Shown: piece by piece, positions 33,954 through 43,482 of the stretch
Position numbering within the stretch: position 1 is the first letter of the stretch
How the letters are laid out: every line of letters starts with the position of its first letter
Source of the DNA: an uncultured Lachnospiraceae bacterium
GTDB taxonomy: Bacteria > Bacillota > Clostridia > Lachnospirales > Lachnospiraceae
Length of the DNA: 64,000 nt
Direction: 5' to 3'
Assembly (NCBI GenBank): GCA_910579225.1
Contig: CAJTTI010000015.1
Coordinates: forward strand, 1-64,000
Notes under the pieces: model-generated
Told to the model about the DNA's origin: nothing
Database searches by the model: none
What the model saw: only the letters and a program-made list of their open reading frames with translations
Translations under genes and position numbers: made by a program

Positions 33954-36900
33954 CTATCTGTGCTGCCGGAAAAGAAAGTGCCACATTCCCGCCCAGAAAA
34001 TCAGCAGTCCCAGTACGGAACTGTAAAACCATGTTTTATTCATAAAAAACTGCACCAGCAAATTGGGAGTAATTAAAAATCTTATGGTATCAAGCTCTGC
34101 TTTGTTTCCCGCCATATCATAAGCCACAATACGAACCTGCTGCCAATGATGAGCATTTCCTGCATGTAGCGTGAGCCTTCCGTCCTGTTTTTGTATTTCC
34201 GAGGCGTAATAAGTCGACACCACTTCATTGACAATCACCTGCACTTCTGCCGTCATTACATTATCCTGCACATCCAGTGTGAATTCTTTGCTGTTTTCCT
34301 GATACATTTTCCCATCTGACAGACCAGAAAGCATAATGCTTGGACTGGTCTTGTCTACTGCAAATTCAATCTTTTTTCCTTTTGTATGATTATCAGAAGC
34401 ATTTGCCGCACGATCCTCCGAGTAAACAGTCAATACATAGATTCCTTCTGCTTGAAAATTGCGTTTTGGAATCTGATAAACATATTGTTTCCAGCTTTCT
34501 TCCGTTCCGCTTTCCCGGACTGTATAATCTTCTCCTCTTTTCATCGTATGCAGTTTCCCGTTCAGGCTGCAGGTGACCTCCTGAAATTCCAGCGTATCCA
34601 CATTCGTCTCTGTTATGACAATATCTGGCTCTTTTTTCGTATAGTAGCTTCCTCTCTCTCCTGCCAAAAGCTCTGTCTGGTCGTCCAGTATATAAACCGA
34701 ACCAAACCGGTTCACGGAAAACATGAGTTCCTCCCTGTTTTCGTTTCCTGCCAGATCATGAACCGACACCGTCAGTCTGTACAGGTCATCCAATTCCGGC
34801 TCATACGCAAAATCTTCCATCTGGAATCTTTCGCCGCTCTCTAGGCGTATTCTTGTTCCTTTTAGCTCCACTTTGCCATGTATGCATCCCTCCAGCAAAA
34901 TATTCATCTGCTCCGCGCCATAATTGGTATCTGTACATTGAATCTCCGGCGCAATCACCCCACGGTTAGCCGACTGATGACTCACACCTGATATCATAAG
35001 TTCCGGAGGAGTACAGTCAATGATAAAATAATCATTTTCATACGAATTCATCTCATTATCTGCCAGATCCGTTCCGGCAATGCTCAGCAGATAATCCCCA
35101 TCTTCGTCAAAGGTTATGACAGATATGTAGTGGTCCCCGTCCTTGATCCACTCCGACATGGAAGGAACCGACAGTTCTCCATCCTTTTGCACAATCACAT
35201 GAATTAGAGAAGCGTCAAAATTATGTTCCAGAATATCAATCCTGGCTGTTCTGCCGCCGGCATAATAATTTCCGTTGTTACTCTGATTGTTATCATAGTT
35301 CACATTCAGAACCGGTGCAGTCTGGTCAATGGTAAATTCATCCACCCGGTCATAAGCGGCTTTGTTCCCGGCAAGATCAGTAAACCTCAGAGAAAACCTA
35401 TAGTCTCCGTCTTCGCTGAACAAAACATGGCAGACATGAAGCATATCATCTCCTTCTCCGGATGTTTCCCACGCTCCAATCAAAGGCATGCATCCTTCTG
35501 TATTCGTAGCCAGGAATTCCACATCTGTCGGATCAAAATTCCGTTCCCGAATGGCAACAGTTGCCGTCCGGCTCTGATTATAAAGCCCGCTTCCGGAGGG
35601 ATTGTTCTGATCATATTCCACCTCAATCACCGGCGGTGTAATATCAATATGGTATCTTTGCTCCAGAGTCTCTCTGTGCCCTGCATTGTCCAGATATTCT
35701 GCCCATACTGGCACCTCATTTTCATTATTTGCGGCTGCTTCCAAAATCATCTCTTTTGAATATTCGTATGTCATTCCTTCTCCTGTACCATGTTCTCCCT
35801 GGTCATAGTTCTGATACATATCAACGGTCCTGCCCGCCCTGCATGACACACTCTTTAAACCGGACCAGGTGTCCCTCACTGTCAGCCGGAATCTGATGTC
35901 TGAATTATAGTATCCAATCCCATTTATGGTTCTCTGGGGTTCTGTCACTGTTTCTAGCAGAATCTTCCCTGTTTCTCTATGTTTTTTTCCGCTTTCTATG
36001 ATCTGTCCCACCCTTTGAACTGTATGATTCCCTGACCAGTCCCACGCCTCCATTGTCATCGTCCCTTTAAAATCTGCCCTGTACACTGGAACGATGACTT
36101 TATATTCCCGGCTTCCGGCCGGTACAAAGTCTTCCTGCAGCTCTGTTACCCCACCGTCCTCTTCTTTGAGTGTGCACTGTATCGAAGCGATTCCCGATAC
36201 AGAATCCTCTGCCAGAGCAGTTACTGTCATCCGTCCGTCTGAGAACAGATATCGAATATCTCTGTATCGAACGGCATCCATAAAACTGGTCTTTTCCACA
36301 GAATAAGAAAGTCTCAGTTTTGGTTCTGTCATGTCCACAGCTGCTCTCCTGACCATATCCGGACATCTGTTTCCTGACAAATCCTCGCATCCTGCCGGAA
36401 TCTCATATACCGCTTCTCTCATCATCGGAAGATACCAGGTAAAGATCCCGGATTTTATCTGTGTCTTATCAATACGGTCCAAAAACTGCCAAAGGTCCTC
36501 TCCCTCCATCTCATTCCCGTCAATATCAGAAACCTGAAACTTCTCCAATATTTTCAAAAGCTCATGGTATCGAAGATTTTGATCTTCTACTTCCAGCTTC
36601 AGATATACAGGTTCGTTAAAATATTCACAACCATTTTCTTCATAAACCCGATCTGCGGTTCTCTCTTTACTGGCTCTGTCCACAAAAGACATATGGATTT
36701 TTGGCGGTGTCTGATCCAGAATCAACTGGATACTCTCATACTTTCCTTCTTCTGACACTTCCTGCTCCCATCTGCTTCCTTCTGCTCCATAAGATACCAT
36801 CTGGTTACCGGCCAGATCTCTGTAAGATACAAAGATTCGACAACTCCCTTCCTTTTCCAGTGTAAAATATCCTTCATAGACATCCTTTTGCTTCTTCCAT

Positions 36901-39227
36901 CTGATGACCGGACCTGAGTCCTCTCCTCCTTCTCCTGACACTTTCAGTTCAAAATCCGCAAGTCCTGCTAACTTTCCACCTTCATATATGGGCTCTGCAC
37001 TGGATTCCTGAATTGAAAACCGAACGCCAACGGGGTCTTTATAATACGCCGTATATCCGGTTCTTGGCATACCCCCCATAAGATCACAAGAAGGATCGGT
37101 TCTGCCGTCTTCTACCTGACGAAAAGCCGGATCATAGGAAATCTGAAATTTCGGCGACTCATGATCCAAAAGAAATCCCTGACTTTTATAAATCCCATTG
37201 ATGACTTTTCCGTCAAAGCCCTGGGCAGCCATCATCTTATTTCCTGCCCGGTCTTCATAGGAAAGAATCACCTCATAACAATATACTCCTGCATTCTCTG
37301 TTCCGTCAAAACCATAATCGGCCCTGTGTCTCCTTCCATCTGTACTCCAGTCCAGTTCCCGACCATTGACAACCGTCACCGGCTCCCCTGTCTTCTGGTC
37401 TCTGATCATGAGTTCTGCCGCTTCCGGCCGGAAATAAGATGCATGATCGTCAAGCTCAAAAGATATGGTTACATCATCCCCCTCCACACTCTCATATAAC
37501 TCTGTCCCATCCGTCTGACCACCTGATATCCCCTGTATAGAAAATGCCGTCAGCTCAGGCGATCGATTGTCCGTCACAACAGTATATCCTGTATACCTTC
37601 CGTTCTCTGTACTTCCCATACACTGCTCATACGTTTCCAGCAGATTTCCGGAACCATCCTGATATTCCACTGTAAAATCATATTCTGCTTCTCCTTCTCC
37701 GGAATATGCAGGAAATACAATAACGGTATGTATCTTTTCTCCTTCCTGTATCCAACCTTCCAAGACCCCTTCCGAATTGCCATGACTGTTGATTCGGACC
37801 ATCGGCGTCTTTATTTCCCCTTTCTCATCCACAAAAACACTGTAATTCGCTTCCTGTAAAATCAGCCCAATCCTTGCATCCTCCCCATAAAACACGATTT
37901 TTTCTTCCGGATCCGGCGCCCCGTTTCCATAATCCACAGACAGCAATGGATTCGTACTGTCAAAATACAAAATTGTTGTTCCCGTAATATTTTCCAAAGA
38001 AAGGGCGTCTGTGGTATTGCCTGCCCGGTCTTTCAGTCTTCGGACACACAGCCGGTCTGTAACATCTCCATTTTTATCAGAATCCACCACCATGCTTCCT
38101 TTTATTTGCATATAATCTTCCTGCAAAACTCCGTCATACTCAAAGGAAACCAGTCCTTCTTTTTCTGTTCGGACATTTTCAATTTTTGCATTCCCTTCAA
38201 CAGATTCAATCTGTTTTGCCAGATCTTCCATATCAATTCCCGAACAAAAGGACCCATCCTCATCCGAAACCATAGAATCTCTTACATATAGTTCGAAACA
38301 GATTCTGGTCTTTCCGAACAGACGGTCCCTGAACGCATACACCAGTTCCATAATTCCTGTCTTCCCGGAGACATCCGGATTGGACCCGTCCGAATCATAA
38401 GATACAAACACCCTTATATCAGGTGCAGATTTATCTATTATGAATTCCACCTTTTCCTCTGTGATTCCTCCAAGCACATCCGTCACCCGAACATTCCAAC
38501 GGTAACGGCCGTCTTTCATATCTTTCAGCACATCGGTAAAGTCATCCGTCTCATTCAGTACCACCTCACAGACAGAATGCGCTCCGTAGAGATAATGATC
38601 TTCTTCCTGAAAATTTTCCAGAACTTTATATATCCCTTCTTCCGTCTCATATTCCACTTTCCCGATTCCAGCCTCCGCATTCGTACAGAGGATCACAGAG
38701 GGATCTTCTCTAAAATATACCTGCCCGTCAAAAGCCGACGGTTCTAGTTTATAGTCAATCAACAGCTCCGGATTGCTGCAAGCCTTGGTTCCGCTGACCA
38801 CAATCGTCTCTCCAAAAACGCCTCCGTCTTTTTCCAATGTATATACATAGCTCCCACTTTCCCGCAGTACATCTGTAAAAACTCCATTCTCTCCGGCAAC
38901 TTTCATCCCGTTTCTTTTCAGAATCAATTCTGCTCCTTTTTCCTCTTTTTCTGAAGTTTCCTGTTCCACGCAAAAAGACAGAGTTAAAAATTCCCGGAAA
39001 TAATACATTCCATTTTCGTCTGTCACTGTACAGCCGGCATCATTCATCACAGATTCCAACCTCCATTCAGGAAATTCCTCCTGACCTTCTTCTTTTTCCG
39101 GTATTTCTTCCAAATCTGTATCTGCTCCGGCGTATACCTGCAATATCCCTGATGTCAGACCGGCAGACAGCCAGACAAAACTCAGTACAACCACCAGTAA
39201 CTTCTGATTTTTTCTGTTTATTTTCAT
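33954..39227 (-). CDS. Giant modular surface protein (Ig-like repeats), C-terminal TM anchor
   Basis: 1,757 residues. Signal peptide (MKINRKNQKLLVVVLSFVWL, cleaved near VYAGA). Then about ten modules of roughly 100-150 residues, each opening with [IV]D-x-[TS]-x-P (DKSAPDI, DQTPPKI, DMTEPKL, DITPPVI, DQTAPVL, DCTPPEL, DKTSPSI) and closing with a DLAGN-type turn, like bacterial Ig-like or adhesin modules. The C-terminus has one hydrophobic helix (SSVLGLLIFWAGMWHFLF) and RQHR, so it is membrane-anchored; there is no LPxTG. ATG overlaps the previous stop (ATGA), with AGGAG upstream. Last gene of the prepilin peptidase-PP2C-kinase operon, thus perhaps the output or the ligand-binding part of that kinase system. 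Adhesion is inferred. Confidence 0.88.
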   Translation of the reverse strand: MKINRKNQKLLVVVLSFVWLSAGLTSGILQVYAGADTDLEEIPEKEEGQEEFPEWRLESVMNDAGCTVTDENGMYYFREFLTLSFCVEQETSEKEEKGAELILKRNGMKVAGENGVFTDVLRESGSYVYTLEKDGGVFGETIVVSGTKACSNPELLIDYKLEPSAFDGQVYFREDPSVILCTNAEAGIGKVEYETEEGIYKVLENFQEEDHYLYGAHSVCEVVLNETDDFTDVLKDMKDGRYRWNVRVTDVLGGITEEKVEFIIDKSAPDIRVFVSYDSDGSNPDVSGKTGIMELVYAFRDRLFGKTRICFELYVRDSMVSDEDGSFCSGIDMEDLAKQIESVEGNAKIENVRTEKEGLVSFEYDGVLQEDYMQIKGSMVVDSDKNGDVTDRLCVRRLKDRAGNTTDALSLENITGTTILYFDSTNPLLSVDYGNGAPDPEEKIVFYGEDARIGLILQEANYSVFVDEKGEIKTPMVRINSHGNSEGVLEGWIQEGEKIHTVIVFPAYSGEGEAEYDFTVEYQDGSGNLLETYEQCMGSTENGRYTGYTVVTDNRSPELTAFSIQGISGGQTDGTELYESVEGDDVTISFELDDHASYFRPEAAELMIRDQKTGEPVTVVNGRELDWSTDGRRHRADYGFDGTENAGVYCYEVILSYEDRAGNKMMAAQGFDGKVINGIYKSQGFLLDHESPKFQISYDPAFRQVEDGRTDPSCDLMGGMPRTGYTAYYKDPVGVRFSIQESSAEPIYEGGKLAGLADFELKVSGEGGEDSGPVIRWKKQKDVYEGYFTLEKEGSCRIFVSYRDLAGNQMVSYGAEGSRWEQEVSEEGKYESIQLILDQTPPKIHMSFVDRASKERTADRVYEENGCEYFNEPVYLKLEVEDQNLRYHELLKILEKFQVSDIDGNEMEGEDLWQFLDRIDKTQIKSGIFTWYLPMMREAVYEIPAGCEDLSGNRCPDMVRRAAVDMTEPKLRLSYSVEKTSFMDAVRYRDIRYLFSDGRMTVTALAEDSVSGIASIQCTLKEEDGGVTELQEDFVPAGSREYKVIVPVYRADFKGTMTMEAWDWSGNHTVQRVGQIIESGKKHRETGKILLETVTEPQRTINGIGYYNSDIRFRLTVRDTWSGLKSVSCRAGRTVDMYQNYDQGEHGTGEGMTYEYSKEMILEAAANNENEVPVWAEYLDNAGHRETLEQRYHIDITPPVIEVEYDQNNPSGSGLYNQSRTATVAIRERNFDPTDVEFLATNTEGCMPLIGAWETSGEGDDMLHVCHVLFSEDGDYRFSLRFTDLAGNKAAYDRVDEFTIDQTAPVLNVNYDNNQSNNGNYYAGGRTARIDILEHNFDASLIHVIVQKDGELSVPSMSEWIKDGDHYISVITFDEDGDYLLSIAGTDLADNEMNSYENDYFIIDCTPPELMISGVSHQSANRGVIAPEIQCTDTNYGAEQMNILLEGCIHGKVELKGTRIRLESGERFQMEDFAYEPELDDLYRLTVSVHDLAGNENREELMFSVNRFGSVYILDDQTELLAGERGSYYTKKEPDIVITETNVDTLEFQEVTCSLNGKLHTMKRGEDYTVRESGTEESWKQYVYQIPKRNFQAEGIYVLTVYSEDRAANASDNHTKGKKIEFAVDKTSPSIMLSGLSDGKMYQENSKEFTLDVQDNVMTAEVQVIVNEVVSTYYASEIQKQDGRLTLHAGNAHHWQQVRIVAYDMAGNKAELDTIRFLITPNLLVQFFMNKTWFYSSVLGLLIFWAGMWHFLFRQHR

Positions 39228-39568
39228 TCTTTCTCTCCTAAATCAGACTCATCTCTCCAATCTATACATTCCTCCGTATAAATCAGCATCATTTCCCGTT
39301 CCACATAAAACAGACTGTTTCCATACTCCAAAATCGTGGTCTCCTGTTCTTTCTCTGTTTCTTTCTCATCTGCTTTAAGTTTCGGAATCCCTTTTCTGAC
39401 GCTCTGTCTTAGAGCTGCCTGGTTTCCTCTTCCCGCTTTTCCTCTTCTGCCTGTCACCACACTCCATGCAGTTCGAATCTCAAGTCTTATAAAAAGAAAA
39501 ACTGATACAATGATCAGCAGGATGCTTCCCCCCAGGCAGGCCAGGGACAAGTTGTGATATACATTCAA
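39224..39568 (-). CDS. Small single-TM protein between kinase and surface protein
   Basis: 114 residues from a TTG start (GGGAGGA nine bases upstream) that overlaps the kinase stop as TTGA. One membrane helix (LACLGGSILLIIVSVFLFI, about 8-30), then a basic stretch (GRRGKAGRG) and an acidic C-terminal part (EKETEKEQETTILEYG) in the cytoplasm. The QETTILE stretch is like the acidic Thr motifs in the T7SS locus. The longer frame to 39667 lies inside the kinase gene. Function unknown; a kinase substrate or link to the giant surface protein is possible. Confidence 0.7.
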   Translation of the reverse strand: MNVYHNLSLACLGGSILLIIVSVFLFIRLEIRTAWSVVTGRRGKAGRGNQAALRQSVRKGIPKLKADEKETEKEQETTILEYGNSLFYVEREMMLIYTEECIDWRDESDLGEKE

Positions 39569-41256
39569 CTTTGTATTTCCTCCCTCTCCTGCGTACAGAC
39601 GGAGCGAACTATCTTTTCCGCCTTTTCTATCTGTCTTTTCAATGCTTCTGCCTCTTCTTTCATCCACGCCTGTCCACTGTTTCTGGAATATGAAAAATCC
39701 ATATCCAGATGCTTTTCCATGGATGCCAGTTGTAAAAGAATCTCCTCTTCGCTTATCCCGTCCTTTATCAACTCTTCTGTCCGGGAAAGAATCTGGCCGG
39801 TCAGTTCTTCGTACATCACAAGGGCTGTGCGTTCATTGTCTGCTTCCACCAGATTTCCGGACGATAATGCGGTCAGGTCTTCCCAGTAATCTCTGTATGT
39901 AACAGAAGCATCCCCAGCTTCATCAAGTATCCCTATCCGGGAATAATAGTCCGCAATCACTCCAAGTCTTCTTGCCCGTTCTGTCTTTTTCCAGTCCAGA
40001 TGTTCTGAATCTGCAGCCGTTTTCAGATATCCTTTTGCATATTTCTTATTACTTTTCTCCTCAAATTTATAGTAATAGGCAATACCTGCCGCATATGCAA
40101 ATTCCTCATATCCTTTCTGGTTCCGCTGAAACGCCTGTTCATTCGTCTCTCTGCTGTCTCCATACTCGATCAATATGGAACGCAGTTCATCACTCTCCTG
40201 AACGGATAGCACCTGATCGTTCAGAAACACATCTTCCAAAAGTTCCAGATATGCTTCTTTTCGTGACGGATCCAGACGAATGGCTTTTCGATAACTCAAG
40301 ATTTCCTCTTCTCTGGATGCAGCTCCCCGTGCAGCCAGAAGGTATGCGTTATAATCATGATTTTTTATATCCATCACTTTCCATCCAAAGAAAAGTGCAT
40401 GCAGGCCTAAAATACAGGCCATCATGAAAGAAACCAGAAATAACGTCAGTCTTTTTTTCTGCTGCATGCGGTAAGAAGCATCCCATTCCCAGTAATGCTC
40501 CAGCGCATACAAAAGTTCTTCTGCAGACTGATATCGGTCATCTTTTCGAATCTGCGTACATTTCAAAAGAATCGCTTCTAAACCAGAGGAGAAGGAAGGA
40601 TTGATGCTGCAAATGGGACGCAGGGAATGAGGATTTTCACCGGTGAGAAGCTGAAACAGCATAACTCCAAGGCCATAGATATCTGTCCTGGCATCGCTTT
40701 GACCTTCTCTCTCATATTGTTCCGGCGCTGCATATCCTCTGGTTCCCAAAGAAACGGTGTCTCTCAGATTCTCCGGATGGTATTCTCTGGCCGCCCCAAA
40801 ATCAATCAGCATCACACTGCCGTCTGGTTTAAGCATTACATTGGATGGTTTCATATCCCGGTAAATGATTGCTGGTTTCCTTGTATGTAGATACGATAAT
40901 GCGTCGCAAAGCTGCCCGGCCCAGGTAAGAACTTCCTCCTGGGAGCCTGCTCCGCGCTCATTCAGAAGATCCTGAAGAGAACGCCCTTCAATGTAATCCA
41001 TCACAATCAGCAGGGAATCTTCATTCTCAATTACATCTATAATGCAGGGAAGATGCGGATGCCGGAGTTTTTTCAACATCTCGATCTCCTTTTTGTTCGC
41101 GTGTAGATGACAGGGATCTTTTTTCAGAATCTCTTTCACTGCCCACTGTCTGTTGACCCGTTCATTCATGGCAAGGTATACAACACTCATACCTCCTCTC
41201 CCGATCACATTCAGAATCTTATATTTTCCGTCGACCACCATCCCGATTTCCAGCAT
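39565..41256 (-). CDS. Membrane Ser/Thr protein kinase with TPR-like ectodomain
   Basis: 563 residues from MLEIGMVVDG, with AGGGGGA five to seven bases upstream. Complete kinase domain (1-255): GRGGMSVVYLA (19-29), AVKEIL, catalytic loop IYRDMKPSNVM (Asp134), DFGAAREY (152-159), GTRGYAAPEQY, DIYGLGVMLFQLLTG. One TM helix (about 268-291) is followed by 270 residues of helical, TPR-like sequence, probably extracellular. It is a paralogue of the 781-residue kinase of the T7SS operon but has a normal DFG and no insert. It is paired with a PP2C gene 11 bases upstream. Confidence 0.94.
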   Translation of the reverse strand: MLEIGMVVDGKYKILNVIGRGGMSVVYLAMNERVNRQWAVKEILKKDPCHLHANKKEIEMLKKLRHPHLPCIIDVIENEDSLLIVMDYIEGRSLQDLLNERGAGSQEEVLTWAGQLCDALSYLHTRKPAIIYRDMKPSNVMLKPDGSVMLIDFGAAREYHPENLRDTVSLGTRGYAAPEQYEREGQSDARTDIYGLGVMLFQLLTGENPHSLRPICSINPSFSSGLEAILLKCTQIRKDDRYQSAEELLYALEHYWEWDASYRMQQKKRLTLFLVSFMMACILGLHALFFGWKVMDIKNHDYNAYLLAARGAASREEEILSYRKAIRLDPSRKEAYLELLEDVFLNDQVLSVQESDELRSILIEYGDSRETNEQAFQRNQKGYEEFAYAAGIAYYYKFEEKSNKKYAKGYLKTAADSEHLDWKKTERARRLGVIADYYSRIGILDEAGDASVTYRDYWEDLTALSSGNLVEADNERTALVMYEELTGQILSRTEELIKDGISEEEILLQLASMEKHLDMDFSYSRNSGQAWMKEEAEALKRQIEKAEKIVRSVCTQEREEIQS

Positions 41257-41266
41257 CCAATTCCCC

Positions 41267-42037
41267 CTATTCGTAAGTCCGCACTGCAAGCACAGAAATA
41301 TTATCCTGTTCTCCCCTGCCTCTGCCCTGTGCAACCAGCCTTAAAAGGCTCTTTTCCATGATCGCCTCTTCCTTCAGTTTCTCCGGAGCCAATACCTTTT
41401 GCAGTTCCGGTTCACTGGCTGAATGCCAGAATCCATCACTGCACAACAGATAGACTGCGTTTTTGCAGATCTCTCCTTTCCTATATACCGGTTCTGCTTT
41501 CCCGGACGCACCTATGCATTGCAGTAATATATTCCGTCTGACGTCATATTCTGCATCTTCAGGCGTTAAAATCCCGCATTCCACCTGTTCCTGCGCAAGG
41601 GTCTGATCTCTTGTAAGCCGACGGATACAGGAAGTGATCTCATACCCCCGGCAATCTCCCACATGCACTGTATAATAAGCATCTTCTGCAAATAGCATCG
41701 CTGTCACTGTAGTACCTGTCTGTATACGATGTCTGCATCCATATGCCCTGATTCTCTCATTCATACGAGTCAGAAACCGGTCCAGAGAACCGAAAATCTT
41801 CTGCTGTGAACAGCCTGCTGCCAGTATTCCTGGCAGTTCCTGATCAAACCAGCCGGCAAATGCCCGAATCAATGCTCCGCTGGCCACTTCTCCTTTCCTG
41901 AGACCGCCCATTCCATCGCAGACCGCTGCCAGTACAATCTTTTTCCCTCTGAAGGATGCCTGTTTCAAAAGCAATGCATCCTGATTATTCTGTCTCCAGT
42001 TTCCTGCATCTGTACAACAGGCAAATAAATACTGCAT
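41267..42037 (-). CDS. PP2C-family Ser/Thr phosphatase (soluble)
   Basis: 256 residues. Motifs RQNNQDALL, CDGMGGLRKGEVASG, TGTTVTAMLF, VGDCRGYEI (DSR replaced by DCR), LLCSDGFWHS and GEQDNISVLAV. No membrane helix. Strong ribosome site AAGGAGGAGTAAG. Paired with the kinase downstream, it should oppose that kinase. Close to the PP2C at 20115 by shared motifs. Confidence 0.94.
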   Translation of the reverse strand: MQYLFACCTDAGNWRQNNQDALLLKQASFRGKKIVLAAVCDGMGGLRKGEVASGALIRAFAGWFDQELPGILAAGCSQQKIFGSLDRFLTRMNERIRAYGCRHRIQTGTTVTAMLFAEDAYYTVHVGDCRGYEITSCIRRLTRDQTLAQEQVECGILTPEDAEYDVRRNILLQCIGASGKAEPVYRKGEICKNAVYLLCSDGFWHSASEPELQKVLAPEKLKEEAIMEKSLLRLVAQGRGRGEQDNISVLAVRTYE

Positions 42038-42064
42038 CTTACTCCTCCTTTTGTATCTCCTTAT

Positions 42065-42529
42065 TCACAGCTGTCTGAAAAAACATTCCCGCATAACTGC
42101 CGCTGCCACGAATGGTGATAAAGGCAGATTCTGCTTTCTCTGAACTTTCCCTGTGATCAGCAGACCGATACAGACAGCGCCAGCCAGTATCATTGTATCT
42201 GCAAATATCCGCAGGATACTTCCGTACCCAAGGTAACATCCGACCACTGCAAAAAGTTTCACATCTCCCGCTCCGATGCCTCCGCCTGTCACCAGATAAC
42301 CGGTCAGACAGACACAGCCTCCCACAAAAAAGCCGGCAGCGGCACCTGGTAACGACCGGAATTCCATATATACGCCGTCCTCCACTGCAGCCAGGAGAAT
42401 TCCCTCCAGCAACATGATCGTCAAGCTCCTGTTTGGTATCTTTCTTTCCATCCAGTCAGTCCATACTGCAGAAAACATTCCTGCAGACAGAAGCAGACAG
42501 CGGATCAGACCAAACAATCCTTCTAACAT
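42065..42529 (-). CDS. A24-family prepilin peptidase (TadV/CpaA-like)
   Basis: 154 residues with about four to six short membrane helices. The two catalytic aspartates are seen: AVWTDWMERKIPN (Asp25) and GGGIGAGDVKLF (Asp89, the GxGD motif). There is no N-methylation domain, as in small TadV/CpaA peptidases that cut Flp prepilins. No Flp pilin, TadA or TadB is in the window. First gene of a kinase-phosphatase operon with its own promoter, an odd place for a pilus peptidase. Confidence 0.9.
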   Translation of the reverse strand: MLEGLFGLIRCLLLSAGMFSAVWTDWMERKIPNRSLTIMLLEGILLAAVEDGVYMEFRSLPGAAAGFFVGGCVCLTGYLVTGGGIGAGDVKLFAVVGCYLGYGSILRIFADTMILAGAVCIGLLITGKVQRKQNLPLSPFVAAAVMRECFFRQL

Positions 42530-42600
42530 ATTCTCCCATCCCTTATTCAGTTTTTACTGGAATCATTCAGGCGAATGCCTTTGATTTTTTGTATGATATG

Positions 42601-42629
42601 ATTATACTATATGTTTTGTGTAATTGCAA
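42601..42629 (-). promoter_or_regulatory. Promoter of the prepilin peptidase-PP2C-kinase operon
   Basis: On the minus strand TTGCAA (42624-42629), 17 bases, TATAAT (42601-42606), about 70 bases before the first start. Confidence 0.75.
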
Positions 42630-42634
42630 CAAAT

Positions 42635-42666
42635 AAATGCCCGTAAAAAAGAAAAAACGGGCATTT
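42635..42666 (-). terminator. Terminator of the trpXYZ-like operon
   Basis: AAATGCCCGT pairs with ACGGGCATTT around a 12-base A-rich loop, 12 bases after the ATPase stop; T-rich sequence flanks it on both sides. Confidence 0.85.
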
Positions 42667-42677
42667 TTGTCTATATT

Positions 42678-43481
42678 TTATTCCATGGACAGCAGAATCC
42701 GATCATTATCCAGCTCTTTCCCGGAGTTGGTGCGGAACTTGTCAAGAAGCTCTGAGACTGTCATATGTTCCCTCTCTTCTCCTTCCACATCCAGAACGAT
42801 TCTCCCATCGTCCATCATCAACGTCCGGTTCCCAAGTTCCAGAGCCTGATGCATATTATGAGTGACCATCAGGCAGGTGGTGTGATTTTTCCTGATGATC
42901 TTTTTGGTCAGTTCCAGAACTTTATCAGCCGTTCCAGGGTCCAAAGCCGCCGTATGTTCATCCAGCAGCAACAGCTGCGGTGGAACCATTGTGGCCATCA
43001 AAAGTGTCAGCGCCTGTCTCTGGCCTCCTGACAGAAGGCCCACCGGCTGCTTCATACGCTCTTCCAGACCCATCTCCAGCAAAGAAAGCTGATCATGAAA
43101 AAACTCCTTATCCTTTTTGGAAATGCGGCTGAACGGAACACTGCCTTCAGAGGCACGCAGATATGCCAACGCCAGGTTTTCTTCAATCGTCATATGGGGA
43201 GCCGTTCCTTTTAACGGATCCTGGAACAGACGTCCGATCACCTGACTTCTCTTATATTCTTTCACAAATGTAATATTTTTCCCGTTCAAAATGATGGAAC
43301 CGTCATCCACATAGAAATTACCGGCAATTGCATTTAACAAGGTGGATTTCCCGGCACCGTTCGAACCAATGACCGCTGCAAAATCCCCTGGCTTCAGATG
43401 CAGCGATACATCCTGAACCGCACGTTTCTCGTTAACAGTTCCCGGATGAAACGTTTTTTTAATATGATCCAGTTGAAGCAT
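42678..43481 (-). CDS. ABC transporter ATPase, tryptophan uptake (TrpZ-like)
   Basis: 267 residues from MLQLDHIKKTF; AAAGGGGG upstream and one base after the permease stop; the longer frame lies inside the permease gene. Walker A IGSNGAGKSTLLNA, Q-loop FQDP, signature LLSGGQRQALTLL, Walker B LLLLDEHTAALDP, H-loop VTHN. Energises the importer formed with the permease and lipoprotein upstream. Assigned to tryptophan because the operon is under a Trp T-box (see leader). Confidence 0.92.
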   Translation of the reverse strand: MLQLDHIKKTFHPGTVNEKRAVQDVSLHLKPGDFAAVIGSNGAGKSTLLNAIAGNFYVDDGSIILNGKNITFVKEYKRSQVIGRLFQDPLKGTAPHMTIEENLALAYLRASEGSVPFSRISKKDKEFFHDQLSLLEMGLEERMKQPVGLLSGGQRQALTLLMATMVPPQLLLLDEHTAALDPGTADKVLELTKKIIRKNHTTCLMVTHNMHQALELGNRTLMMDDGRIVLDVEGEEREHMTVSELLDKFRTNSGKELDNDRILLSME

Positions 43482-43482
43482 T

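Noticed and set aside
42065..42529. Evidence for a complete Tad pilus locus
   Set aside because: Only the peptidase and, 20 kb away, a TadZ-like protein are present; no pilin, TadA, TadB or TadC gene is in the window.
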